From: Psychrobacter sp. JCM 18902
GTDB taxonomy: Bacteria > Pseudomonadota > Gammaproteobacteria > Pseudomonadales > Moraxellaceae
Length of the DNA stretch: 64,000 nt
Assembly: GCF_904846615.1 (NCBI RefSeq)
Contig: NZ_CAJHBK010000001.1
Span: 1,922,001-1,986,000, forward strand
Direction: 5' to 3'
The notes beneath the pieces are model-generated. The model searched no databases. It saw nothing but the letters and a program-made list of their open reading frames with translations, and was not told where the DNA came from. Positions 26,495-35,667 of the stretch are shown piece after piece; the first letter of the stretch is position 1, and each line of letters starts with the position of its first letter. Both the position numbers and the translations under genes were made by a program.

Positions 26495-27556
26495 ATGTTT
26501 TCACCGTCTAAGCCTAGCGCCGCAGCCAATAACACTCTAGATGACAGTGCTTCAGAAAATAACGACAAAACTACTTTTGGACAAAGTTGTCTTGCGCGAC
26601 TCTGGACATTTATAGTCAGTCACCCAAAATCCATAGCCGCTATCATATTGCTGATCTCAACCATCCTATTTTTGACAGTCAATGTCAACGGCCATTGGGA
26701 CTTTGCGCTACCACTTCGAGGTAAGAAATTACTGGCGTTAATGGTCGTCGGTTATGCGATTGGCGTATCGACCTTATTGTTTCAAACCTTGACCCACAAC
26801 CCTATCCTGACGCCATCACTGTTGGGTTTTGACTCGCTATACGTTTTATTACAAAGCCTGTTGGTTTTCTTTTTGGGTGCAATAAGTTTTACCAGTATCA
26901 ATCCTCTTGCCAAATTCACCCTTGAAATTGTTTTAATGTTTGGCGCGTCATTATTATTATTTAAGCTGCTGTTTTCAAAAAGCAGTCAAGATTTGACACG
27001 ACTAATATTGGTCGGCGTTATCTTTGGGGTATTGTTTCGTAGCTTATCAGCCCTGATTGCCAGATTGATCAATCCTGATGATTTCGTCGTCGTGCAATCT
27101 GCCAGTTACGCGCAATTTAATACGGTCAATCCGCAGCTGCTTGGTATCAGCATTGTTATCTGTGCCATTAGCGCACTGTTTATCTGGCGCTGGCGTTATC
27201 AATGTGACGTATTGATGCTTGGCAAATCACAAGCCATTAACCTCGGGATCAACTATCAACGCTTAGCATTTGGACTGTTAACCGTCATTGCGGTATTGGT
27301 CGCCACGGCAACCTCATTGATCGGTCCAGTGACCTTTTTTGGTCTGTTAGTTTGTGCGCTAACCAATCGTATCGCTCGGCATATGTATCACAGCGAGCGT
27401 CTGATATTGGTCAGTTTGGTGGCGATGATTTGCTTGGTACTCGGTCAGACGATATTTGAGCAACTATTGGGCATGGCAGGGGTACTATCGGTCGTCATTG
27501 AATTGGCGGGTGGCTTGGTATTCTTAATATTGATTTTTGTGACTCAGCGTCGTTAA
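26495..27556 (+). CDS. Iron-chelate ABC transporter permease (FecCD family, second)
   Basis: Second channel subunit, expected to pair with the upstream permease as a heterodimer. The 353 residues have a 35-residue polar leader, then about nine hydrophobic segments. The second-permease style is seen in LRGKKLLALMVVGYAIGVST, TLTHNPILTPSLLGFDSLYV and the coupling region TSLIGPVTFFGLLVCALTNR. It lacks the classic RLPR motif of the first permease and has LRGKKLLAL in its place, as YclO-type partners do. A TAGGA ribosome site lies about 8 bases before the ATG. The gap of 116 bp to the preceding gene still allows one operon. Confidence 0.85.
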   Translation: MFSPSKPSAAANNTLDDSASENNDKTTFGQSCLARLWTFIVSHPKSIAAIILLISTILFLTVNVNGHWDFALPLRGKKLLALMVVGYAIGVSTLLFQTLTHNPILTPSLLGFDSLYVLLQSLLVFFLGAISFTSINPLAKFTLEIVLMFGASLLLFKLLFSKSSQDLTRLILVGVIFGVLFRSLSALIARLINPDDFVVVQSASYAQFNTVNPQLLGISIVICAISALFIWRWRYQCDVLMLGKSQAINLGINYQRLAFGLLTVIAVLVATATSLIGPVTFFGLLVCALTNRIARHMYHSERLILVSLVAMICLVLGQTIFEQLLGMAGVLSVVIELAGGLVFLILIFVTQRR

Positions 27557-27656
27557 TACCACGCTTATCTAATAATCACTGACCTAGTCGCCAATCATCT
27601 AAAAACCATTGATATAGTAATGAAAAATTAGATCTCTTTTGAAAATAAGAACCACT

Positions 27657-28427
27657 ATGATTAAACTCAATAACATCTCGCACCATATTGGCAAACAGCA
27701 AATTCTTCATAACATTACGTTGTCGTTACCAAGCGCACAGGTGATTGCCCTGATTGGTCCCAATGGCGCAGGTAAATCTACCTTGTTTTCAGTCATGGCG
27801 CGCTTGCAACCGCTACAGTCGGGACAAGTCAGTTTCGCTGTAGATAATGAGGAACGTGATATTGTTAGCTGTCATGCGCGAACCTTGTCCAAAACTGTGG
27901 CGATGCTTGGACAAGACAACCAAGTACAAGGCCGACTGCGCGTACATGAGCTGCTGATGTTTGGGCGCTATCCTTATCACCAAGGGCAACCGACGGCGGA
28001 CGATCAGCAAAAAGTGCAAGAAATTATCGAACGTTTTGAGCTTGCGCCATTAGCCGAGCGTTTTTTATCGACACTATCAGGTGGTCAGCGTCAGCGGGTA
28101 TTAATTGCGATGATTGTTTGCCAAGATACGCCGTATTTGTTGCTCGATGAGCCGCTGAATAATTTGGATATGTACCATGCTGGTCGCCTGATGCGTGAGC
28201 TGCGCGAATTGAGTCATAGCCAGCAAAAAACCGTGGTCATCGTGCTGCACGATATCAATCAAGCTGCGCAGTTCGCCGATACCGTGGTCACTATGAAAGA
28301 GGGTCAGGTAATGGCTGTCGGTCAACCTGCAGAGGTCATCACCCAAGCAACTATGAAGGATCTGTATAACGTCGATGTTAGCGTGCTCAGTCATCAAGGT
28401 CGCCCAGTGATTGTCGATGCGGTTTAA
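27657..28427 (+). CDS. Iron-chelate ABC transporter ATP-binding protein
   Basis: Cytoplasmic ATPase that powers the two permeases. The product has 256 residues from the ATG at 27657, with a less likely TTG at 27639. It shows Walker A LIGPNGAGKSTLFS near residue 35, the Q-loop in TVAMLGQDNQV, the signature LSGGQRQRVLIAM, Walker B PYLLLDEPLNNLD and the switch His in VVIVLHDINQAAQFAD. The sequence pattern is that of the FepC/YclP siderophore group and not an amino-acid or zinc importer. It closes the four-gene importer; a small membrane-protein gene starts 35 bp later. Confidence 0.92.
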   Translation: MIKLNNISHHIGKQQILHNITLSLPSAQVIALIGPNGAGKSTLFSVMARLQPLQSGQVSFAVDNEERDIVSCHARTLSKTVAMLGQDNQVQGRLRVHELLMFGRYPYHQGQPTADDQQKVQEIIERFELAPLAERFLSTLSGGQRQRVLIAMIVCQDTPYLLLDEPLNNLDMYHAGRLMRELRELSHSQQKTVVIVLHDINQAAQFADTVVTMKEGQVMAVGQPAEVITQATMKDLYNVDVSVLSHQGRPVIVDAV

Positions 28428-28462
28428 GTACAGAGCTTTGCAAACAATAAAAGGAATTGTTG

Positions 28463-28789
28463 ATGCATAAAATCTTATTGAATCATCGATGGATAAATTA
28501 CAGAAACTTATCCCTATTAATTTTAACCATTAGCTTTTGCCTATGCCTTTATTACGCTGTGAATAAAGAGATAGCAGATACCCTATTTTGGTTAGGCATG
28601 ACTTTGTATGTGCTAAGATTGGTGGTTATTCCGATGGATTTTACTCAAAATATTGCTGCAGTAGATTATACAAAAAACTTTGACGAAAATAATAGCTGGC
28701 ATAGAAATGTCATGCTAGGTGAGCTATTTGCCTCCTTGCTCCTTACCGTTGGGATAGCCTACAGTATATTTTTGCAATTAAAGCTTTAG
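28463..28789 (+). CDS. Small membrane protein of unknown function
   Basis: I do not recognise this 108-residue protein. It has three hydrophobic stretches (NLSLLILTISFCLCLYYAV, TLFWLGMTLYVLRLVVIPM and ELFASLLLTVGIAYSIFLQL) and a polar loop between the second and third (AAVDYTKNFDENNSWHRN). The ATG at 28463 has an AAGGA site 8 bases upstream, which rules out the two TTG codons before it. It follows the importer ATPase gene closely and is probably co-transcribed. A role in iron uptake is only a guess from position. Confidence 0.6.
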   Translation: MHKILLNHRWINYRNLSLLILTISFCLCLYYAVNKEIADTLFWLGMTLYVLRLVVIPMDFTQNIAAVDYTKNFDENNSWHRNVMLGELFASLLLTVGIAYSIFLQLKL

Positions 28790-28920
28790 TTAGCGATCTT
28801 AATAAATACTATCAAAGATAGCCGTACTCTGTAATATTGACATTACCACTTTTACCTCTGAAGGTTGCATAATCATCATTATGGATATGGTTTAAGTACA
28901 GCATATCTTATAGTTGCTCT

Positions 28921-30330
28921 TTAATGGCTGGTTTCGCGTAATCGCTTCAAAGAGTTGTCTTTAACCGTCAATTTTTGCCTTTGCTTTAACCGACTTTGAC
29001 GCCCTTTGACCCACAGATAAACACCTGTGCCAGACAATACCGCCACGGCTAACCCCGTCAATGCTAAAAATATTTGATACAACAAATGACCTACGCCATG
29101 GCTGATATGACCCATGTGTAGCGTTGCCATCCATTGATCAGCTTTATTACCAAATGAGCTTTGATAGCCAAAATGAACACGCTCGACATTGCCTGTTGCG
29201 GCGTCAACCGTGATAGATGACGCACCGCCTTTTTTACCGATATCTTTATTGGTTTTAAAGCGCATTTGCCATTGATTGTCCTCTTCTACCCAACGCACTC
29301 CCAATAGCTGCTGGACGTCGACGCCATTTTTTTGCGCGGCGATCTCTGCCTGCCTGCTTAAATAAGCAATACTATGAGCCTTGTCTACCTTATTAGTACT
29401 GTTCATATTAGTGCCAATAATAGTCGCCTCATTACTACTAGATTCAGTATTTATCGCAGGCTTATTTTGTTTATCTCCTTTGCCTTCATCTCTACCTTCA
29501 AGCCCTACCAGCGCTTGCATTACGGGCTGATATATCGGTTTTAAATTAAAACCAACACTCGACCACGCAATGACAAACAACATGAGCCAGAGCCATAAGC
29601 CAAACGCATGATGTAAGTCATAATTGAGCTTAAAAGTATTGGTTTTTCGGCGAATTTTCCAAGTAGGTAGCCAGCGCTTAAAAAATGAAGCGCGGGGTTT
29701 GCCAGATGGTTTCCTCAATGCGGCTTGTTGAGGTTTATTGGCGCTAACTGCTCTTGGAAAGGTTAAATAGAATCCGATGAAACAATTAATCGTCCAGATT
29801 AAAGACACAATACCCAGTATTAATTTGCCGATATCACCCATCAATAAATCGCGGTGCAACCAAAATACCTTGTACATCGTATTGCGCCATGCCCATTCAT
29901 CCTTATCACGCGTACCGATAATCTCACCGTTAAAGGGGTTAACATACACTTCTTGAAAAAGGGCTTTAGGCTGAGATTTTGCTTGAGGACCACGCATTCT
30001 ATCTACCGAAAATATCGCCGCTCTATCAGGTGCTATCGAGGTTGGCATGCTCGAAAATCTCTGTTTTGGATAAGTAGCAATCACCTTGTCATGCAGTACG
30101 GCAATCGACAATGGCGGCGTTTGCTGCACCTCAATACTTGCCAGCTTGTGATTAAACACATCATCCAGCTCATCATGAAACGCCAATAGCGTGCCCGTAA
30201 TACCAGCAATGATCAAAAAGGCGGCCATCGCAAGCCCAGTATAACGATGAATCCATAAACAGCTCTGACGCAACGTAGGGGGAAATGAAGTCATTAGTAT
30301 TGGTTTTTTATTCATCGTTTCTTTATTCAT
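28921..30330 (-). CDS. PepSY-associated membrane protein (PiuB-like)
   Basis: Inner-membrane protein of 469 residues with four or more helices and PepSY-type periplasmic domains. Visible features are an N-terminal helix (YTGLAMAAFLIIAGITGTLLAFHDELD), the loop VNPFNGEIIGTRDKDEWAWR, WLHRDLLMGDIGKLILGIVS, then the helix LWLWLMLFVIAWSSVGFNL. A second periplasmic part has the PepSY-like SITVDAATGNVERVHF, and a last pair of helices follows. His residues at helix ends are typical and may bind heme. PepSY_TM proteins often accompany TonB-dependent receptors and may reduce or release iron from siderophores; that role is inferred. It lies after the receptor gene, separated from it by a terminator. Confidence 0.85.
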   Translation of the reverse strand: MNKETMNKKPILMTSFPPTLRQSCLWIHRYTGLAMAAFLIIAGITGTLLAFHDELDDVFNHKLASIEVQQTPPLSIAVLHDKVIATYPKQRFSSMPTSIAPDRAAIFSVDRMRGPQAKSQPKALFQEVYVNPFNGEIIGTRDKDEWAWRNTMYKVFWLHRDLLMGDIGKLILGIVSLIWTINCFIGFYLTFPRAVSANKPQQAALRKPSGKPRASFFKRWLPTWKIRRKTNTFKLNYDLHHAFGLWLWLMLFVIAWSSVGFNLKPIYQPVMQALVGLEGRDEGKGDKQNKPAINTESSSNEATIIGTNMNSTNKVDKAHSIAYLSRQAEIAAQKNGVDVQQLLGVRWVEEDNQWQMRFKTNKDIGKKGGASSITVDAATGNVERVHFGYQSSFGNKADQWMATLHMGHISHGVGHLLYQIFLALTGLAVAVLSGTGVYLWVKGRQSRLKQRQKLTVKDNSLKRLRETSH

Positions 30331-30398
30331 TGGTTATTTTGATTGGTATTTAAAAAAAGTTGTAATTGCTATCACATGCTTCATCATTTACTGACCAT

Positions 30399-30433
30399 AA
30401 AAAAGCCAGCTATCCTATACAGACAGCTGGCCC
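30399..30433 (-). terminator. Terminator after the TonB-dependent receptor gene
   Basis: Read on the minus strand, GGCCAGCT and AGCTGGCT form the stem and TTTTTTA follows. It lies 29 bp after the receptor stop and before the PepSY gene, so downstream transcription may be by read-through or from a separate promoter. Confidence 0.8.
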
Positions 30434-30461
30434 TTTCATCTATCATCAAGTGACAATAAGA

Positions 30462-32531
30462 TTAGAACTGATACGTCAATGACGCTTTGATATTACGACC
30501 TTTCTCAAAATCAGTAGCAACATCATCAATCGGATTTAGACGAGATGAGTGACTCGCATAAGCTTCATCAAAAAGATTATAAACGCCAAGCGTGGCTTTT
30601 AATCCATCAACTTGTTTTGGCGAATAGTTCATAAAGATATCATGAACATTATAGCTTGGTTTTTCAATCTCATTTTCAGACGTATTCGGCATCACTGAAG
30701 CAACATACGTACTGCGCCAGCCGATATCTGTGGTCTCTGTTGGGGCATAAGCCAGATTGACCATATATTTATCGCCTGATTCTGAGCTGCTTCCAGTCAC
30801 TGAAGGAATGCTGTAGCCCGTTTTTTCACCTTTGCTGCGTGCGCGTGAATAGCTCAAACCCATACTAAAGTTATTCATTTTATAGTCGGCAGCGAGCTCA
30901 ACCCCTTTAATTTTAAAATCTTCATCTTTATTGATGACGCCTTGACATTCACCACCTAATTGTCCAGTGACACAGTCTAAGCCAACGCGAGTTCCGCCGG
31001 AACGAACAAATTCGATGTAGTTTTCGATATCAGTTTCAAAGTACTTACCGCTTAGTTGTAGTGCATCACCGGCTACCGTTAGATCGCGTAACGTTGTAAC
31101 GATACCTACTTCAGCGTTAGACCCTTCTTCTGCTTTTAAGTCATTATTAACGTAAGTTTTGTCACCATTTGAATTAAAAATGGTTTGGCTTAAGTCAGGA
31201 CCATTAAATAACTGCGTGTAGCTGGCAAATACTTGCGTCAATGGTGCAATCTCATAGCTTGCGGCAAGTGCACCAACGACATTATCATAGGTTTTGCCAC
31301 CAGAGATAAACTCAGGAGATTTGTAGCGGTCATAACGCACACCAGGTGTTAAAGTGAGCTTACCATTTTTCCATTGGTCTTCTAGATATACTGATGTATT
31401 GGTTGCCTCGTCTGACCCTGCTTTGACGAAGTCGCGCTCCATCTCCGATTCTTTTTTGTAGTGCTCAATCCCAGAGATAAGCTTGTGTGTGCCAACATTC
31501 GTAGCAATGTCACTGGTGTTTTGGATTTTTGCGCCTGTGGTTTGAACTTCAGCGTTAAAATCAAAACCCGGATCATTGATATAATCAGAATCGCGCAAAA
31601 TGCGGGTTTTGGTTTGATACACGTTGGTATCTACATCAATCAGTGGGTTGCTAGGATTAAAGCTATAATCAATACCATAAGTATCGCGCTTCACCTGTTG
31701 CGGAATTGGAGGCTCAGAGCGGCTAGGGAAGTCTGGACGGAATGGGAAAATACCTTTCTTTTCAGTTTGGCTGAAATTTGCGCCAATATGATGGTCATTC
31801 GCAATATAAGCACCCGCCTTTAATAAGATGCTTTCAGTTTTACTGTCTTCAAACAGCTCACGACCGTTACCATCTTCGCCAGAATCGCTATCGCGCTTGC
31901 CATAGTAAGCCAGTAAGTCAACATTGTCCGTTGGTGCGGCATATACAGTCGTTGACGTTAGTAGCTCGTCATTATTACTAGCATAGCCTGCGTGAACTTT
32001 AGCCCCTATTCTTTGACCCGGTTTCAGCAAATCCACTGCATCAACGGTTTTAAAGGCCACCGCCCCGCCAATGGCATCATTTCCTAGCGTCACTGAGTTA
32101 TTACCGACTGAGACATCAGCTTGCTTAAGCAAGTCAGGGTCAATAGTAATGTCACCCATATGATAAAAAAGTTTGCCTTCTTGACGCGCCCCATCGATAG
32201 TGACTTTTAGGTTGCTGTCTTCAAGACCACGAATACGAATACGCTGATTGACCGCTGAGGTACCACCTACCGTAACCCCAGGAACGACATTCAAAAAATC
32301 GCTTAAATGGCTGGCTTGCTGCGCTGGCGTATAGTCTTCTATATAAACAGAATCGGTTTGCACTTTATCACGTACTGAGCTATTGGCTGTCACCGTAATG
32401 GTCTGCAACGTGGTGCTTGGCATGTCTTCTGCAGGTGCTGCACTGACTGCTTGTGACCATAATACCGCTGCCACGCCCATGGACAATACCGTCATTTGAC
32501 TAGATAGTTTTGATAACTTTACTTCACGCAT
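30462..32531 (-). CDS. TonB-dependent outer-membrane receptor
   Basis: Gated outer-membrane channel of 689 residues for an iron compound. There is a signal peptide (about residues 1-31, ending SAAPA), a TonB-box-like TLQTITVTAN, a plug domain (HLSDFLNVVPGVTVGG, IRIRGLEDSNLKVTIDGA, SVGNNSVTLGNDAIGGAVAF), and a 22-strand-type barrel ending in the consensus ASLTYQF with a terminal Phe. A short Cys pair loop (CVTGQLGGEC) occurs in the barrel. The plug pattern is shared with heme/hemoglobin-type receptors, but the adjacent siderophore ABC importer points towards a siderophore; the ligand is left open. A Fur box lies upstream. Confidence 0.93.
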   Translation of the reverse strand: MREVKLSKLSSQMTVLSMGVAAVLWSQAVSAAPAEDMPSTTLQTITVTANSSVRDKVQTDSVYIEDYTPAQQASHLSDFLNVVPGVTVGGTSAVNQRIRIRGLEDSNLKVTIDGARQEGKLFYHMGDITIDPDLLKQADVSVGNNSVTLGNDAIGGAVAFKTVDAVDLLKPGQRIGAKVHAGYASNNDELLTSTTVYAAPTDNVDLLAYYGKRDSDSGEDGNGRELFEDSKTESILLKAGAYIANDHHIGANFSQTEKKGIFPFRPDFPSRSEPPIPQQVKRDTYGIDYSFNPSNPLIDVDTNVYQTKTRILRDSDYINDPGFDFNAEVQTTGAKIQNTSDIATNVGTHKLISGIEHYKKESEMERDFVKAGSDEATNTSVYLEDQWKNGKLTLTPGVRYDRYKSPEFISGGKTYDNVVGALAASYEIAPLTQVFASYTQLFNGPDLSQTIFNSNGDKTYVNNDLKAEEGSNAEVGIVTTLRDLTVAGDALQLSGKYFETDIENYIEFVRSGGTRVGLDCVTGQLGGECQGVINKDEDFKIKGVELAADYKMNNFSMGLSYSRARSKGEKTGYSIPSVTGSSSESGDKYMVNLAYAPTETTDIGWRSTYVASVMPNTSENEIEKPSYNVHDIFMNYSPKQVDGLKATLGVYNLFDEAYASHSSRLNPIDDVATDFEKGRNIKASLTYQF

Positions 32532-32686
32532 AACACACTCACCTTATTGACTATCACAAATTAGAATTTTTAAGAGCTATTTACTGTTGAGCACAGCTTG
32601 TGGCAGTTGCACCGCTTATTGTTGAAAACCATTTTTTAGACGATTGGAGTCTTGACAAAGCCAAAGTCTTTCATACGAATAACAAT

Positions 32687-32705
32687 GTTAATGATAATTA
32701 TTAGC
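32687..32705. promoter_or_regulatory. Fur box upstream of the TonB-dependent receptor
   Basis: GTTAATGATAATTATTAGC matches the 19-bp Fur consensus at 16 of 19 positions, the best of the three in the window. It lies about 156 bp upstream of the receptor start. Confidence 0.8.
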
Positions 32706-32965
32706 ATTTTAATAGTGAGAGGCATAATAACGAAGTACTAACAATTTGGCAATAATTAATGCGAGAAATTTAATATTAAAAAATAGCGCTAAATCTGGCT
32801 GACTTATTCCGTTTTGTTGCTTACTGTTTTTAGACGAGTAGAAATAGCGAGCAAACCAAATCTGCTGCGCTATGTTCGTCTAATAGACTGTTATTATTTA
32901 AGAAATAAAGCCATCAACATGAAAAAAAACGTTGCAATAGCCAACCCTTTCACTATACCCTTATA

Positions 32966-32990
32966 TAGTTGACCAATTAGTCAGGTTTAA
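32966..32990. promoter_or_regulatory. RutR-type operator, site 1 (upstream of the permease)
   Basis: The core TTGACCAATTAGTCAG resembles the RutR consensus TTGACCA-N2-TGGTCAA, with an A in place of the first G of the right half. The 25-bp block is 23/25 identical to the site at 35531-35555 beside the tetR gene. It lies about 200 bp upstream of the xanthine/urate permease start. Confidence 0.75.
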
Positions 32991-33187
32991 ACCTACGACT
33001 ATTAGTCATATTGATAAATAATAGCTAGCTGCTGATATTTATTAGCACAAGGATAAGTGCGACTCTTTGTGAGACAACTAAGCAATATGAAGATAAACGG
33101 TGTGTCGATATCCATCTCTAAATTCATCACAGTGCTTAGCTCTCTCCACAGAGCTTGGACTAAAAGTCACTTTAGGAGGAAGCCAAG

Positions 33188-34597
33188 ATGAGCGAACACA
33201 TTCAAGGGAACCCCGATTTACTATACGGATTGCATGACCGCCCTACCCCTACAAAAGCCTTTTTGGGCGCAGTACAACACGTACTTGCCAGCTTTGTCGG
33301 TATCATCACCCCCTCATTAATCATAGGCGGCGTCTTGGGTTTGGGGGAACATATCCCTTATCTCATCAGCATGTCATTGATGGTATCAGGGGTCGCTACC
33401 TTTATTCAGACGCATAAAGTTGGACCAGTAGGTTCAGGTCTAATGGCGTTACAAGGAACCAGTTTTGGCTTCTTGGCAGCGGTATTGGCGGCAGGTTTTG
33501 TGGTAAAAAACAAAGGCGGGAGTCCGGAGGAGATTCTCTCTGTTATCTTTGGCGTCTCCTTTCTTGGTGCCTTCGTTGAGATTTTCTTAAGCCAATTCAT
33601 CACCAAACTCAAATCTCTGATGAGCCCTATCGTGACGGGTTGTGTGATTGTGACCATCGGTCTGTCATTAACCAAGGTTGGTCTGACGGATTTGGCAGGC
33701 GGCGTGGGCGCTGAAGATTTCGGGAGTATACAGAATCTGCTGCTCGGTGGCGGGGTCTTGGTCAGTGTGGTGTTGATTAGTATTGTTAATAATAAAGTCA
33801 TTCGCTCCAGTGCTATTTTTATAGGGTTGATGCTTGGTCTGATCGCAGCCATTCTTATGGGACGTATTGATTTCTCTTTGGTCTCTGATGCCCCTATCTT
33901 TACGCTACCTGTGCCATTCAAGTTTGGCTTTGGGTTTGATTGGCAGGCTTTTATTCCTATCGCCTTTATGTATGTCATTACCAGTATTGAAACCTCTGGT
34001 GATTTGACGGCGACTTCGATGATATCGGGCGAACCCATCAAAGGACCTCTATACGAGAAACGTATTAAAGGTGGCGTATTGGGAGACGGTGTCAACTCAT
34101 TAATTGCGGCGGTGTTTAACACGTTCCCTGTAACGACTTTTAGCCAAAACAACGGCGTTATTCAGATGACTGGTATTGCCAGTCGCTATGTGGGCTTCTA
34201 TGTCGGGGCTATCTTGTTCACTATGGGACTATTCCCTATTTTGGGTGCTATCTTTACCCAATTGCCAAAACCAGTCGTTGGCGGTGTGACGTTATTGATG
34301 TTTGCAACGGTAGCGACTGCTGGTATTCGCATCCTATCAACGGTCAACTTTACCCATCGTAATATCTTAATCATTGCCACTTCGCTAGGTCTGTCCATGG
34401 GCGTGGCTTTTGTTCCTGATGTATTCGCACAAGCGCCTCAGCTTTTCCGTAATATCTTTGGGTCAGCAGTTACTATGTCAGGTATTGTTGCCATTACTCT
34501 TGATATGATTTTGCCCAAAAACTACGGTGTCGAATTTGATACGGTAGAACAGCATCTGGATGACGGTCTAAAGCCTCTTAGACAAAAGGCTTCTTAA
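33188..34597 (+). CDS. Nucleobase:cation symporter-2 family permease (xanthine/uric acid type)
   Basis: Inner-membrane importer of 469 residues for xanthine or uric acid, with about 14 hydrophobic segments. The NAT/NCS2 signature is present as FSQNNGVIQMTGIASRYVG near residue 325, with the conserved YVITSIETSGDLTATS helix and the family QH motif in LGAVQHVLASFVGIITPSLI. XanP, UacT and PucJ/K are relatives. The neighbours degrade uric acid, so uric acid (UacT-like) or xanthine is the likely substrate. An AGGAGGAAG ribosome site precedes the ATG. A RutR-type operator lies upstream, suggesting control by the nearby TetR protein. Confidence 0.9.
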   Translation: MSEHIQGNPDLLYGLHDRPTPTKAFLGAVQHVLASFVGIITPSLIIGGVLGLGEHIPYLISMSLMVSGVATFIQTHKVGPVGSGLMALQGTSFGFLAAVLAAGFVVKNKGGSPEEILSVIFGVSFLGAFVEIFLSQFITKLKSLMSPIVTGCVIVTIGLSLTKVGLTDLAGGVGAEDFGSIQNLLLGGGVLVSVVLISIVNNKVIRSSAIFIGLMLGLIAAILMGRIDFSLVSDAPIFTLPVPFKFGFGFDWQAFIPIAFMYVITSIETSGDLTATSMISGEPIKGPLYEKRIKGGVLGDGVNSLIAAVFNTFPVTTFSQNNGVIQMTGIASRYVGFYVGAILFTMGLFPILGAIFTQLPKPVVGGVTLLMFATVATAGIRILSTVNFTHRNILIIATSLGLSMGVAFVPDVFAQAPQLFRNIFGSAVTMSGIVAITLDMILPKNYGVEFDTVEQHLDDGLKPLRQKAS

Positions 34598-34675
34598 ACG
34601 TACGTTAGGATAGTCAAATTCTTTACCAGTCAGCATTGCTGTTCTGGTTCTGCACATTGACTCTTTTAGCGCGCC

Positions 34676-34710
34676 TTAATACGAAAACATTCAGAATGCT
34701 TTCGTATTAA
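34676..34710. terminator. Hairpin between permease and tetR genes
   Basis: TTAATACGAAA pairs perfectly with TTTCGTATTAA, and an inner CATTC/GAATG stem follows with a one-base loop. It sits between two convergent genes; the lack of a T-run makes it a probable but unusual bidirectional terminator. Confidence 0.6.
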
Positions 34711-34747
34711 TGGCATGTTATAGACGTAAAATAATGATAAATAAGCA

Positions 34748-35413
34748 TTACTCAAGACCACAGCCACGCAAAATAAACGGCACTAAAAAGTCTGCCGCCC
34801 GCGCTTCATCCTGCTGATCGTACTCACTCTTTTCCATCAAACCGACAATTTCTGTCTCAAATTCTGCATATCGCTGCGTCGTTGCCCAAATCAAAATCAA
34901 TAGCTGTAAAGGGTCAGCGATGCCAATTTTGCCTTGCTCATGCCAAGTTTTCATCACTTGTGCCTTGTCTAGCGCCCACTCTTTCATGGTCGCCGACATA
35001 AATTCATGCAGATGAGGAGCACCACCGATGACTTCCAGCGCAAACAATTTATGGCGATTGGGATGAGCAAACGCTTGATGCAATTTGGTACGGACAAACT
35101 TTTCGATGACCGTTTTAGGGTCACTATCGACACTCATAGCGACCAAGCCATCGTTCCACTCTTGAATAATAGAATGCAGCACGGCTTGGTACAGATTTTT
35201 TTTATTCTTAAAGTAGTAATGCACGTTGGCTTTTGGCAGCTCGGCTCTATCGGCAATACCTTGCATCGTCGCACCGCGGAAACCTTGCAGCACGAACTCC
35301 TCTTCTGCCGCCGCCAAAATGACGGTTTGATTGTGGGCGCGGATATCTTGCTGATTGCGCTGTACAGGCGCGTCAGACGCGGCTTGTGGTTCTATATCGT
35401 TATGTTGAGCCAT
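34748..35413 (-). CDS. TetR family regulator, RutR-like
   Basis: DNA-binding repressor of 221 residues. After an acidic leader of about 28 residues, the TetR helix-turn-helix is AAAEEEFVLQGFRGATMQGIADRAELPKANVHYYFKNKKNLYQAVL with recognition helix PKANVHYYF. The C-terminal domain (VRTKLHQAFAHPNRHKLFALEVIGGAPHLHEF, then LLILIWATTQRYAEFE) resembles the RutR/YcdC ligand domain, whose E. coli member senses uracil and thymine and controls purine and pyrimidine catabolism. It sits inside a uric acid catabolic cluster, and RutR-type operators flank it. The ligand may be a purine breakdown product; that is inferred. Confidence 0.85.
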   Translation of the reverse strand: MAQHNDIEPQAASDAPVQRNQQDIRAHNQTVILAAAEEEFVLQGFRGATMQGIADRAELPKANVHYYFKNKKNLYQAVLHSIIQEWNDGLVAMSVDSDPKTVIEKFVRTKLHQAFAHPNRHKLFALEVIGGAPHLHEFMSATMKEWALDKAQVMKTWHEQGKIGIADPLQLLILIWATTQRYAEFETEIVGLMEKSEYDQQDEARAADFLVPFILRGCGLE

Positions 35414-35530
35414 GATTAATGTTACCTGTCATTATTGTGATGAATAAAGAGCCATATCCCAGCCAATAACTGGATTTATATGCTAATTTTTATGAAATAT
35501 CACCAGTCTAAATAAAATATTTACACAAAG

Positions 35531-35555
35531 TAGTTGACCAAATGGTCAGGTTTAA
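35531..35555. promoter_or_regulatory. RutR-type operator, site 2 (tetR/uraD intergenic region)
   Basis: The core TTGACCAAATGGTCAG fits the E. coli RutR consensus TTGACCA-N2-TGGTCAA except for its last base pair. It lies between the divergent tetR and uraD genes, placing both under one site, and shares a 25-bp block (23/25) with site 1. Confidence 0.85.
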
Positions 35556-35667
35556 GCAGAATAGCTCATAGTAAACCAATTATTATTCGATAAATACTAC
35601 TTTAGCATGAGATGTTATCGAGAAATGTTACTCCACCGCTTTTGTCAGAAAAGAAAAGGATGTCATC

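Noticed and set aside
30462..32531. Receptor as a dedicated heme receptor
   Set aside because: The plug shares features with heme receptors, but no heme oxygenase or heme ABC genes are nearby and a siderophore importer is; the ligand was left open.
33406..34152. 248-codon open frame on the minus strand
   Set aside because: It lies wholly inside the permease gene in antisense, with no recognisable domain or ribosome site; it is a shadow of the membrane-protein codon pattern.
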